Assembly: GCA_050179135.1 (NCBI GenBank)
Contig: JBFXFK010000132.1
Coordinates: 1 to 13,871 of the forward strand
DNA: 13,871 bases
Direction of reading: 5' to 3'
Origin: UBA4064 sp050179135
GTDB taxonomy: Bacteria > Desulfobacterota > Desulfobacteria > Desulfobacterales > Desulfatirhabdiaceae
Part shown: positions 1 through 6,779 of the stretch, piece after piece
Layout of the letters: each line of letters starts with the position of its first letter
Position numbering within the stretch: the first letter of the stretch is position 1
The notes under the pieces: model-generated
What the model was told of the DNA's origin: nothing
The model's input: the letters and a program-made list of their open reading frames with translations, nothing else
Databases searched by the model: none
Program-made: the position numbers and the translations under genes

Positions 1-369
1 GGTAATTACTTTGGGACTCAAACTGAAAGAGATGGTGGTTATTCCCAACCTTGCTGGAAACCTGAGCCTGTAACAATCGACATTTTTTCTGCCACAAAAA
101 ACACGAACTTAAAACGTAAGATACTAATGTTGGAAAACACCTGGACGGCGTCCGGATTGTCATGTTGAAAGATATCTATGGTGTTTCAGAATCGTATTTA
201 TTAATCGGCATTCATCCTTCGCGGTTTGCCGTTTTCGGCAGGCATGCTTTGAGCCTTTGCCCCTCTATGCCCCTGTGGAATTCAGCCGGTATCACTTCAT
301 TTTTACCCCGTTATGTCAACGGATAGCTCCCTTGTTCCGGATCTCGGTATTTCCCATGCAAGATAGCTG
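1..369. other. Gene-free leader region, possible tail of an upstream gene
   Basis: No convincing gene is seen here. Plus-strand frame 2 is open from base 2 to a TAA at 71-73 (23 codons, ending in GNLSL), and frame 1 is open to a TGA at 166-168. Either could be the 3' tail of a gene cut by the window edge, but neither can be recognised from so few residues. Base composition is AT-richer and less codon-structured than the operon downstream. Small GC hairpins occur at about 143-153 and 227-240 without a T-run, so they are not convincing terminators. Confidence 0.3.
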
Positions 370-398
370 TTGACTTCAAATAATACTTTCCGTATTAT
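370..398 (+). promoter_or_regulatory. Sigma70-like promoter of the B12 operon
   Basis: A TTGACT -35 box (370-375) is followed by a 17-bp spacer and a TATTAT -10 box (393-398). Each box has one mismatch to consensus, and spacing is ideal. The predicted transcription start (about 404-407) falls just before the first strand of the riboswitch closing stem at 408. An 8-bp inverted repeat (AATAATAC at 379-386, GTATTATT at 392-399) overlaps the spacer and the -10 box and could be an operator. Confidence 0.7.
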
Positions 399-407
399 TT
401 CAGCCAA

Positions 408-609
408 CGTCAGGGCATTTGCAATACGCCCAAAAGGGAATCCCGTTAAAATCGGGAGCGGTCCCGCCGCTGTAATCAGGGACGAAATCCGCAAACTGTC
501 ACTGTAGGGTCTTAACCTTATGGGAAGACGCGGAGATTAGGATGATCTGAGAGCCAGAAAACCTGTCTGACGGGATGTGTTGTTTATTCTGCGGTTAACA
601 GGTAAACAA
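408..609 (+). ncRNA. Cobalamin riboswitch (aptamer plus downstream hairpin)
   Basis: The aptamer core is directly readable: AAAAGGGAA near 432-440, a GCGGTCCCGCCGCTGTAA block at 458-475, GATTAGGATGATC at 535-547, and the B12 box AGCCAGAAAACCTGTCTG at 552-569. CGTCAG (408-413) is exactly complementary to CTGACG (567-572) and forms the closing stem. A following hairpin (TTGTTTA at 580-586 with TAAACAA at 603-609, extended inside, loop CGGTTAA) sits where P13 of cobalamin riboswitches lies. Its CGG could pair with the CCG-containing loop at 462-466. The architecture suggests the long-armed, probably adenosylcobalamin-type class; ligand preference is inferred. It leads into the btu/cbi operon, so cobalamin is expected to repress import and synthesis together. 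Confidence 0.93.
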
Positions 610-641
610 TCAGTCAAAGATGGGCCAAGTAAGCTGGGTGC

Positions 642-686
642 AGCCCTTCAAATTCATTTATGGATTTGAAGGGCTTTTTGTTTTTT
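642..686 (+). terminator. Riboswitch-controlled intrinsic terminator
   Basis: A 14-bp stem pairs AGCCCTTCAAATTC (642-655) with GGATTTGAAGGGCT (662-675), with one G-U pair and a 6-nt loop. The T-run TTTTTGTTTTTT follows (675-686). It lies between the aptamer and btuC, so it is the expression platform: ligand binding should favour it and stop transcription. GGGC at 622-625 could pair with GCCC at 643-646 as part of an antiterminator; that pairing is a guess. An ATG at 660 lies inside this hairpin and is not a plausible start for btuC. Confidence 0.88.
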
Positions 687-740
687 CATCCCGGCTTTAT
701 TTTGCCGTCACATAAAATTGGACTGCCATCAGATGACATC

Positions 741-1817
741 ATGACCCATTCAACCCAAGAAGCTTCACCGGATCTGCCTGCCAGAGTTCGGGCGATGATC
801 GGCATGCAGGTGGGATTTCTGATCCTGATTCTGGTGATCCTGATTCTGGTCGCTTCGGGTATGGGATATATTTCGGCGCCGGCGCCGGATGTTGCCAGAA
901 TTGTGGTATCGCGACTGTTCGGCTATCTGTCCCTGGCAGCGGACATCGATCCAATTGTAACCGCCGCCATCGCCGATGTCCGACTCCCCAGAATTCTGAC
1001 AGCGGCCATTGTCGGCGGGGGCCTGTCCATTTCCGGCGCCGTGTTTCAGGCCATTCTGTTGAATCCCCTGGCCGATCCATATACCCTGGGTGTGTCTGCC
1101 GGTGCGGCGTTTGGCGCGTCTCTCGCACTGTTGCTCAATTTCAGCCTGCTGGGAATCTGGTCGGTTCCCATGTGTGCGTTTACCGGCGCCATGCTGACCC
1201 TGGCGGTGGTGCTGTATCTGTCGTCCTATGCCGGCGGGCTGTCATCCACATCACTGATCCTTTCCGGCATCATCACGGCATCCATTCTGTCAGCCGGAAT
1301 CAGCCTGATCAAGTATCTGGCCAACGAACAGGTTTCCATGATCATTTTCTGGCTGATGGGCAGTTTTGCCTCACGGACCTGGGCCGATGTGTGGCTGGTT
1401 CTGATAACGGTTCTGTTCGGTATGTTCGTCATGCTGTTCTGGGCCAGGGACATGAATCTGCTGATTCTGGGGGAACGGACCGCCGCTTCTCTGGGAATTC
1501 ATCCACAGCGCGTCATCTGCATTCTGCTGATCACCGCATCCCTGGTCACGGCCGTGTGTGTGTCCATTTCCGGGATCATCGGATTTGTGGGGCTTCTGGT
1601 TCCCCACATGGTTCGAACCATCACCGGGCCGGATAACCGCCGGTTGATTCCGGTGGCCTGCCTGACCGGTGCGATACTTCTGTTGATTGCAGACACCGTG
1701 ACCCGCGCCGTGCTTCCCAATGAAATTCCCATCGGTGTCATTACAGCCCTGACCGGTGGACCGTTTTTCTGCTATGTGTTGCGGAAACGGCAGTTTTCCC
1801 AGGCTGGATGGAAATGA
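741..1817 (+). CDS. btuC: Vitamin B12 ABC transporter permease BtuC
   Basis: This is a FecCD-family inner-membrane permease that would pass corrinoid from BtuF into the cytoplasm, powered by BtuD. The 358-residue product is almost wholly hydrophobic with about ten membrane segments. It carries family motifs: RLPRILTAAIVGGGLSISGA followed by NPLADPYTLG in the first half, GFVGLLVPHMVR (the loop that contacts the ATPase), and ADTVTRAVLPNEIPIGVITA near the end. ATG 741 is preferred because the in-frame ATG at 660 lies in the terminator. No strong ribosome site precedes 741, and ATG 795 is an alternative. The stop overlaps the btuD start. Placement behind a cobalamin riboswitch and before btuF supports B12 rather than siderophore as substrate. 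A perfect 15-bp tandem duplication lies in the first membrane segment. Confidence 0.92.
   Translation: MTHSTQEASPDLPARVRAMIGMQVGFLILILVILILVASGMGYISAPAPDVARIVVSRLFGYLSLAADIDPIVTAAIADVRLPRILTAAIVGGGLSISGAVFQAILLNPLADPYTLGVSAGAAFGASLALLLNFSLLGIWSVPMCAFTGAMLTLAVVLYLSSYAGGLSSTSLILSGIITASILSAGISLIKYLANEQVSMIIFWLMGSFASRTWADVWLVLITVLFGMFVMLFWARDMNLLILGERTAASLGIHPQRVICILLITASLVTAVCVSISGIIGFVGLLVPHMVRTITGPDNRRLIPVACLTGAILLLIADTVTRAVLPNEIPIGVITALTGGPFFCYVLRKRQFSQAGWK
821..850 (+). repeat. 15-bp in-frame tandem duplication in btuC
   Basis: GATCCTGATTCTGGT occurs twice with no gap (821-835 and 836-850). It encodes ILILV twice in succession in the first membrane helix of BtuC. The reading frame is kept, so it lengthens the hydrophobic helix by five residues relative to a single copy. 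Confidence 0.9.
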
Positions 1818-2052
1818 TTTTCGATCTTCGGGATGTCAGTTTTTCCTATGGCGCCAAACAGGCGCTGAACAATCTGTCCCTTTCCATTGATTCGGGCCTG
1901 TTTTATGGAATTCTGGGGCCCAATGGCAGTGGCAAAACCACGCTGATCGATCTTTTGATCCGGCATATTCACCCCCAATCCGGTCAGATATCGTTTTTGG
2001 GAAAACCGCTGAATGACTATGGCAGACGTCATCTGGCCCGGGAAATTGCCCT
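1808..2052 (+). CDS. btuD: B12 ABC transporter ATPase BtuD (3' part lost in gap)
   Basis: This is the ATP-binding subunit that would drive BtuC. About 81 codons are visible before the N-run, out of roughly 250 usual for the family. The N-terminal strand FDLRDVSFSYGAKQAL and a perfect Walker A, GPNGSGKTT (about residues 38-46), are present. The Q-loop, the ABC signature and Walker B would lie in the gap. Two starts are possible: ATG 1808, or ATG 1814, which overlaps the btuC stop as ATGA and implies translational coupling. Reading on through the N-run joins this frame to btuF, but that fusion is an artefact because the real gap length is unknown. BtuD is assigned from neighbours; the fragment alone only shows an ABC ATPase of the FepC/BtuD type. 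Confidence 0.85.
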
Positions 2053-2152
2053 NNNNNNNNNNNNNNNNNNNNNNNNNNNNNNNNNNNNNNNNNNNNNNNN
2101 NNNNNNNNNNNNNNNNNNNNNNNNNNNNNNNNNNNNNNNNNNNNNNNNNNNN
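2053..2152. other. Assembly gap (100 N)
   Basis: Exactly 100 N, the convention for a scaffold gap of unknown length. Expected missing content is the C-terminal two thirds of btuD (about 500 bp) and the start of btuF, so the true gap is probably longer than 100 bp. Confidence 0.95.
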
Positions 2153-3106
2153 CAATACGGATCTATTTTTTTCATGCTGGCCTTCTGGCTGTGCATGTCT
2201 GCGGGAGGCGCCCCTGCCTCGGATTATCCGGTTACCATCATGGATCAGTCAGGCCGAACCATTCAGATGTCCCGGCCATTCAAGCGGATCATCTCCCTTT
2301 ACGGGGCACACACCGAAAACCTGTTTTCCCTGGGACTGGATGCCGAAATCATCGGGGTGACCCAAAACGAGGTCTATCCGCCCCAGGCACTGAAACGTCC
2401 CCAGTTTTCCTATCACGATGATCTGGAAAAATTTCTGGCGGCAAAACCCGATCTGGTGCTGATCCGTCCCATGATTGATCGGGGATATGCCCGTCTGACC
2501 GATGGACTGGCCCGGCATGGGGTCACTGTGGTGTCGCTCCAGCCCACCACGCTGACAGAAATTTATGCCTACTGGCAAACCCTGGGGGTCCTGACCGGCG
2601 CCCAAACCCGTGCCGCCGACATGATCCGGCAGTTTCAGGCCGCGATCGATCAGATCGAGGCCCGAACCAGATTGATCGAACCCAAAAAACAGGTCTATTT
2701 TGAAGCGATTCACTCCCGGATGAAAACCTTTTCGCCGGATTCCATTCCCATGGTTGTCCTGAAAATTGCAGGCGGCCTCAATGTGGCCCAGGATGCCGAA
2801 CCGGTTCGGGAAACCAACATCGCGTCGTATGGCAAGGAAAAAATCATGTCCAAGGCCGACCAGATCGATGTGTTTCTGGCCCAGTCCGGCATCATGAATC
2901 AGCCCTCCACAGAGCTGATCCGGGAAGAACCCGGATTTCATGTCATCAAGGCGGTTCAGAATAACCAGATTTTTCTGGTGGATGAAATGCTGGTGTCCCG
3001 CCCCACCCTTCGCCTTCTGGATGGGATCGGGACCATAGCGCGCATTCTGTATCCGGACAGGCTGGCCTCGGTTGGCCCAAGCATCCGGACGGAGGTGCGC
3101 GATTAA
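2153..3106 (+). CDS. btuF: B12 periplasmic binding protein BtuF (5' end in gap)
   Basis: This is a class III periplasmic binding protein that captures corrinoid and delivers it to BtuCD. The visible part begins inside a signal peptide: a hydrophobic stretch FFMLAFWLCMSAGG then APAS, a plausible cleavage region; the basic n-region and start codon are missing. Family features follow: VTIMDQSGRTIQMSRPFKRI, IISLYGAHTENLFSLGLDAE with IIGVTQNE, and FLAAKPDLVLIRP, typical of the first lobe. A long helical connector (about QFQAAIDQIEARTRLIEPKK) precedes the second lobe. The stop TAA overlaps the start of cbiA. B12 is inferred from the riboswitch and cbi neighbours; the fold alone would also fit iron-chelate binding proteins. 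Confidence 0.85.
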   Translation, partial: QYGSIFFMLAFWLCMSAGGAPASDYPVTIMDQSGRTIQMSRPFKRIISLYGAHTENLFSLGLDAEIIGVTQNEVYPPQALKRPQFSYHDDLEKFLAAKPDLVLIRPMIDRGYARLTDGLARHGVTVVSLQPTTLTEIYAYWQTLGVLTGAQTRAADMIRQFQAAIDQIEARTRLIEPKKQVYFEAIHSRMKTFSPDSIPMVVLKIAGGLNVAQDAEPVRETNIASYGKEKIMSKADQIDVFLAQSGIMNQPSTELIREEPGFHVIKAVQNNQIFLVDEMLVSRPTLRLLDGIGTIARILYPDRLASVGPSIRTEVRD

Positions 3107-4490
3107 AGCCATCTGCATCGCAGGCGCCGGCAGCGGCAGTGGCAAAACCACCCTGACACTGGCCCTGATCGCCAGCCTGAAACAAAAAGGGTATCGGGTT
3201 GCCGCCTTCAAAATCGGCCCGGATTTTATCGACCCGGGACATCATGCCCGACTGACCGGAAAACCGGCCAGAAATCTGGATGGATGGATGCTGACCCGTG
3301 ATGCCAACCTGGCCTGCTTTCAGCAGCATGCCCAAGCCGTGGATATTGCGGTGGTTGAAGGCGTCATGGGACTGTATGATGGGTACGACGGTAAAACCGA
3401 AGCCGGCTCCACAGCCCAGATGGCCAAATGGCTGGGCCTTCCGGTTGTTCTGGTGGTCAGCGCCAAAAGCATGGCCAGAAGTGCTGCGGCACTGGTTCAG
3501 GGATTTGAACGCTTCGATCCGGATCTGCACTTTGCCGGCGTCATCTTCAATCATGTGGCAAGCCCCCGGCATTTGCAGTACCTGGCCGATGCCCTGGAAG
3601 GCCATGTGACCATGCCGCTGTTGGGCGGCATTCCCGTATCGTCCGAAATTCAGATTCCGGAACGGCATCTGGGGCTTTTTACGGCAGAATCCCATCCACT
3701 GGATCAGACCCATATTGACCGTTTGGCAGCCCTTCTGGAAAAACACGTGGATATCGACCGGATGGTTGCGGGCCTGCCGGAGGTGTCTCTGCCCCGATTT
3801 CAGATCAAACCGGTTTCCATTTCCAAACCGGTTTTGACGGTTCGGATCGGGGTGGCAAAGGATACGGCGTTCTGCTTCTACTATAGTGACAATCTGGAAA
3901 GCCTGGAAGCTGCCGGCGCCCAATTGCTCCCGTTTTCCCCATTGACCGATCAAAAACTTCCGGAAAACATCGATGGCCTGTATCTGGGCGGGGGATATCC
4001 GGAGATGTTCGGAAAACAGCTTTCCGGAAATATCGCACTGCGCCAGGAGATTGCCGAAAAATGTCACGACAATATGCCGATTTACGGGGAATGCGGCGGA
4101 TTCATGTATCTGTGCCGGGATCTGACCGACATGGCGGGTGAGCGGCATGACATGGTGGGCTGCTTTCCCTTTTCCATCCGCATGCTGCCCCGGCTGAAAT
4201 CCCTGGGATATCGGGAAATTCAACTTCAGGCCGACTGCCTGCTGGGACAGACCGGCCAGACGCTCCGGGGTCATGAATTTCATTATTCGGAAATTGTTCC
4301 GCCGGTTGCCCATATCCCCACCCGGTATGTGACAACCCGGCGGGATGGCCAGCCATCGGCATCAGAGGGTTATCAGGTCCATCAAACACTGGGCAGCTAC
4401 ATTCATCTGCACTTTGGCAGCGGCCGATTTGCCACATCGTCTTTTGTGGCGGCCTGTCACCACTATCATCAAAACAGGATTCAATCATGA
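3102..4490 (+). CDS. cbiA: Cobyrinate a,c-diamide synthase CbiA
   Basis: This cytoplasmic ATP-dependent amidotransferase amidates the a and c side chains of cobyrinate using glutamine. The N-terminal half carries the P-loop GAGSGSGKTT (residues 8-17), KIGPDFIDPGHH (37-48), NLDGWM and VVEGVMGLYDGYDG. The C-terminal half is a type I glutamine amidotransferase domain with LYLGGGYPEMF, the nucleophile Cys331 in GECGG, and SYIHLHF near the end. Length (462 residues) fits the family. The start chosen is ATT 3102: a GGAGG site (3091-3095) lies 6 nt upstream, and homologues begin at this KA-hydrophobic-AG strand. There is no in-frame ATG or GTG nearby; TTG 3072 is the alternative but sits before the ribosome site. 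It overlaps the btuF stop, and its own stop overlaps cbiC as ATGA. Confidence 0.93.
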   Translation: MKAICIAGAGSGSGKTTLTLALIASLKQKGYRVAAFKIGPDFIDPGHHARLTGKPARNLDGWMLTRDANLACFQQHAQAVDIAVVEGVMGLYDGYDGKTEAGSTAQMAKWLGLPVVLVVSAKSMARSAAALVQGFERFDPDLHFAGVIFNHVASPRHLQYLADALEGHVTMPLLGGIPVSSEIQIPERHLGLFTAESHPLDQTHIDRLAALLEKHVDIDRMVAGLPEVSLPRFQIKPVSISKPVLTVRIGVAKDTAFCFYYSDNLESLEAAGAQLLPFSPLTDQKLPENIDGLYLGGGYPEMFGKQLSGNIALRQEIAEKCHDNMPIYGECGGFMYLCRDLTDMAGERHDMVGCFPFSIRMLPRLKSLGYREIQLQADCLLGQTGQTLRGHEFHYSEIVPPVAHIPTRYVTTRRDGQPSASEGYQVHQTLGSYIHLHFGSGRFATSSFVAACHHYHQNRIQS

Positions 4491-4769
4491 AACCAGAAGA
4501 CATCGAGGCCGAGAGCTTTCGTATCATTGACGACGAGGCTGGAAGCCACCCGTTTGATCCCATGACCTGGTCCATTGTCCGGCGCATGATTCATACGACT
4601 GCGGATTTTGAATATATCCAGTCCATCCGGTTTCATCCGGAGGCCGTTATCCGGGGAATATCCGCCATCCGATCCGGAAAAACCATCGTGACCGACACGC
4701 AGATGGCCAATGCAGGCATCCGCCAGACCCTGCTGGATGGTTTTGGCGGCCGCAAAACCTGTCTGATTG
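4487..4769 (+). CDS. cbiC: Cobalt-precorrin-8 methylmutase CbiC (3' end in gap)
   Basis: This enzyme moves the C11 methyl group to C12, giving cobyrinate, the substrate of CbiA next door. The first 94 residues are visible, about 45% of the usual 200-210. They contain FRIIDDEAGSHPFDPMTW, then RMIHTTADFEY with His36 at the place of the known catalytic histidine, and TIVTDTQMANAGI. The start ATG overlaps the cbiA stop (ATGA), and AGGA at 4476-4479 gives good ribosome spacing. The DNA after the gap is a heptamer repeat, not CbiC-like coding, so the gene probably ends inside the gap. Any reading that joins it to the sequence after the N-run is an artefact. Confidence 0.9.
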
Positions 4770-4869
4770 NNNNNNNNNNNNNNNNNNNNNNNNNNNNNNN
4801 NNNNNNNNNNNNNNNNNNNNNNNNNNNNNNNNNNNNNNNNNNNNNNNNNNNNNNNNNNNNNNNNNNNNN
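4770..4869. other. Assembly gap (100 N)
   Basis: Exactly 100 N, a placeholder of unknown length. At least about 340 bp of cbiC should be missing. The right edge runs straight into a degenerate heptamer repeat, which may have broken the assembly. Additional cbi genes could be hidden here. Confidence 0.95.
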
Positions 4870-4873
4870 GAAG

Positions 4874-4908
4874 GATGAAAACTCAAAACCCGAAACACAA
4901 GACTTGAA
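4874..4908 (+). repeat. Degenerate heptamer repeat before cbiL
   Basis: Successive 7-mers read GATGAAA, ACTCAAA, ACCCGAA, ACACAAG, ACTTGAA, with an approximate consensus ACnCGAA. The tract abuts the gap on the left and the cbiL start codon on the right, leaving no clear ribosome site. It is probably the end of a longer tract inside the gap. Confidence 0.6.
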
Positions 4909-4911
4909 ATT

Positions 4912-5628
4912 ATGAAAACTACTCCAGGTACGCTTTATGGCATAGGCGTCGGCCCCGGCGATCCAGAGCTGGTACCGGTCAAATCGGCCCGAATTCTTGG
5001 GCAGGTGGATATCATCTTTGCGGCGGCATCCACCAAAAACTCCTACAGCCTGGCGGTCAAAATTGCCAGGCCCTATATCCCGGAAACCACACCGGTTCAA
5101 GTACTTCAGTTTCCCATGACCACGGAAGCACAGGAAACCCGGTCGGCATGGGAAGATAACGCACGCATCCTGATTGCCAGTCTGGAAGCAGGCAAGGATA
5201 TCGCATTTCTGACACTGGGCGATTCCATGACCTATTCCACCTACGGGTATATCCTGAAACAGGTCAAACGGCTGGCGCCGCATCTGCCGGTCGTTACCAT
5301 TCCCGGAATCACCTCGTATCAGGCCGCCGCCGCCTGTCTGAACACCCCGCTGGTGGAAGGAGAGGAATCCCTGATGCTGGTGTCGGGCGCCCAGGGTGGC
5401 AACCGCCTGAGGCATGTCACGGAAAAGCCGGATACCATTGTATTTTTAAAAGCTTACCGGAACATCGGAGATATCAGTCAGGCCATTGACGAGGCCGGGG
5501 TATATCAGCATTGTGTCGGTGTGTCCAACTGCGGGCTTCCGGAACAGAAAATCATTCCGGATCTCCATGCCTGCCGGGATCAGTCTCCGGATTACTGGAC
5601 TCTGATCATCGCGCACCAAAAGCCATGA
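4912..5628 (+). CDS. cbiL: Cobalt-factor II C20-methyltransferase CbiL
   Basis: This S-adenosylmethionine-dependent methyltransferase adds the C20 methyl group, which is later lost in ring contraction. It belongs to the tetrapyrrole methylase family: GIGVGPGDPE (residues 10-19) in the N-terminal domain, GDSMTYSTYGY (103-113) and TIPGITSYQAAAA (129-141) around the cofactor site. The 238-residue length is normal. The pairing of the STYGY motif with TSYQAAAA is typical of CbiL/CobI rather than CbiF or CbiH. In this early-cobalt cluster the substrate is expected to be the cobalt form. The ATG has no visible Shine-Dalgarno site because it directly follows the heptamer tract. A 41-bp spacer leads to cbiD. 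Confidence 0.92.
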   Translation: MKTTPGTLYGIGVGPGDPELVPVKSARILGQVDIIFAAASTKNSYSLAVKIARPYIPETTPVQVLQFPMTTEAQETRSAWEDNARILIASLEAGKDIAFLTLGDSMTYSTYGYILKQVKRLAPHLPVVTIPGITSYQAAAACLNTPLVEGEESLMLVSGAQGGNRLRHVTEKPDTIVFLKAYRNIGDISQAIDEAGVYQHCVGVSNCGLPEQKIIPDLHACRDQSPDYWTLIIAHQKP

Positions 5629-5669
5629 TGTTGCCCCCATTCACCGTTGCGGCGGGGTGATATACTGTC

Positions 5670-6779
5670 ATGTCTTCCAGTACGGGTTCCAAAAAGCGTC
5701 TGCGGTCCGGTTTCACCACCGGTACCGCTGCGGCGGCCGCAGCCAAGGCGGCTATCACCCTGTTGGTTCATGGCATACGGGAGTCTGCGGTCACCATCCA
5801 TCTTCTGACCGGAGATTATCTGAGCATTCCGGTTCATTCCCTGAGCCTGGACCCCGATGGCAAAAAAGCCCGATGCACCGTCATCAAGGATGCGGGCGAT
5901 GACCCGGATGTCACCAATGGCGCGGAAATTGGCGCGGTTGTCTGGATGTCCCAAACCGGCGCCGGCCAGGCGGTTATCCTGTCTGCCGGGACCGGCGTCG
6001 GGACCGTCACCCTTCCGGGCCTTGAAATCCCGCCGGGTGAACCGGCCATCAATTCCGGCCCCAGGCAGATGATTCATGAAGCGGTGTTTGATGTGCTGCA
6101 GGATACCCCGACCCAACGGGATATTCAGGTTCAGATATTTGTGCCAAAGGGTGAATTCCTGGCCATAAAAACCCTGAATGCCAGACTGGGCATTATCGGC
6201 GGCATTTCCATTCTCGGAACAACCGGTGTGGTTCGGCCCCTGTCGCATGAGGCGTATGCCGCCACCATCACCTCGGCCCTGTCCGTGGCCCATGCCACCG
6301 GCAACCGGCATGTGGTGTTGACAACCGGACGGCGCAGCGAGCGGTTTGCCATTGCCAATTTTCCAGACCTGCCCCAGGCGGCATTCATTCAGATTGGTGA
6401 TTTTTTTCACGATTCCCTCAAACAGGCACAGCAAATCGGGATCAGGGACGTGACCCTTGCCGTATTTTTTGGAAAGGCCGTCAAAATGGCAATGGGCATT
6501 CCGCATACCCATGCCGCCAGTTCTCCCATGACCCTGCACCAATTATCCGAATGGACCCAACAGGTTACCCATGATTCGGCCCTGGCCCGGACTGTGGACA
6601 CGGCGCACACCGCGCGGGAAGCCCTGAGCGTTTTGATGCCGGAGCATCTTTCGGTCATCGCGCATGTGGGCCGCAACATGATTGACTGCGCCAGGCAGGC
6701 AACGGAGTGCCGGATCCAGATTGGCGGAATCATATTCGACTTTGACGGCAACATCATTTTCCATGAGGCGGCAGAATGA
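5670..6779 (+). CDS. cbiD: Cobalt-precorrin-5B C1-methyltransferase CbiD
   Basis: CbiD methylates C1 in the anaerobic pathway and is a marker of that route; it is unrelated to the canonical methylases of its neighbours. The 369-residue product begins with the family signature LRSGFTTGTAAAAAAKAA (residues 11-28). It continues with SAGTGVGTVTLPGLEIPPGE and INSGPR, a TTGRRSERFA segment, GDFFHDSLKQA, and FFGKAVKMAMGIPHTHA near residues 265-281. A weak GGGGTG site lies upstream of the ATG. Its stop overlaps the next gene as ATGA, indicating translational coupling. Nothing is missing or unusual. Confidence 0.94.
   Translation: MSSSTGSKKRLRSGFTTGTAAAAAAKAAITLLVHGIRESAVTIHLLTGDYLSIPVHSLSLDPDGKKARCTVIKDAGDDPDVTNGAEIGAVVWMSQTGAGQAVILSAGTGVGTVTLPGLEIPPGEPAINSGPRQMIHEAVFDVLQDTPTQRDIQVQIFVPKGEFLAIKTLNARLGIIGGISILGTTGVVRPLSHEAYAATITSALSVAHATGNRHVVLTTGRRSERFAIANFPDLPQAAFIQIGDFFHDSLKQAQQIGIRDVTLAVFFGKAVKMAMGIPHTHAASSPMTLHQLSEWTQQVTHDSALARTVDTAHTAREALSVLMPEHLSVIAHVGRNMIDCARQATECRIQIGGIIFDFDGNIIFHEAAE

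Noticed and set aside
143..240. Terminators in the upstream region
   Set aside because: The GC hairpins at 143-153 and 227-240 are short and have no following T-run.
660..740. ATG at 660 as the btuC start
   Set aside because: It lies in the loop of the riboswitch terminator, has no ribosome site, and adds a 27-residue non-homologous extension.
3072..3101. TTG 3072 as the cbiA start
   Set aside because: It precedes the GGAGG ribosome site and adds ten residues not expected in CbiA. Kept only as an alternative.
1808..3106. A single BtuD-BtuF fusion protein
   Set aside because: The frame crosses a 100-N placeholder. An ATPase N-terminus cannot run directly into a signal-peptide region, and most of BtuD is absent.
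2249..4313. Long antisense open frames on the minus strand (2249-3211 and 2946-4313)
   Set aside because: They mirror the codon bias of btuF and cbiA, show no family motifs, and both sense genes are unmistakable. The same applies to 5592-6542 opposite cbiD and 8920-9798 opposite the binding protein.
4487..4915. CbiC ending shortly after the gap (tail KDENSKPETQDLKL)
   Set aside because: The tail is translated heptamer repeat, and the frame across the N-run is arbitrary.
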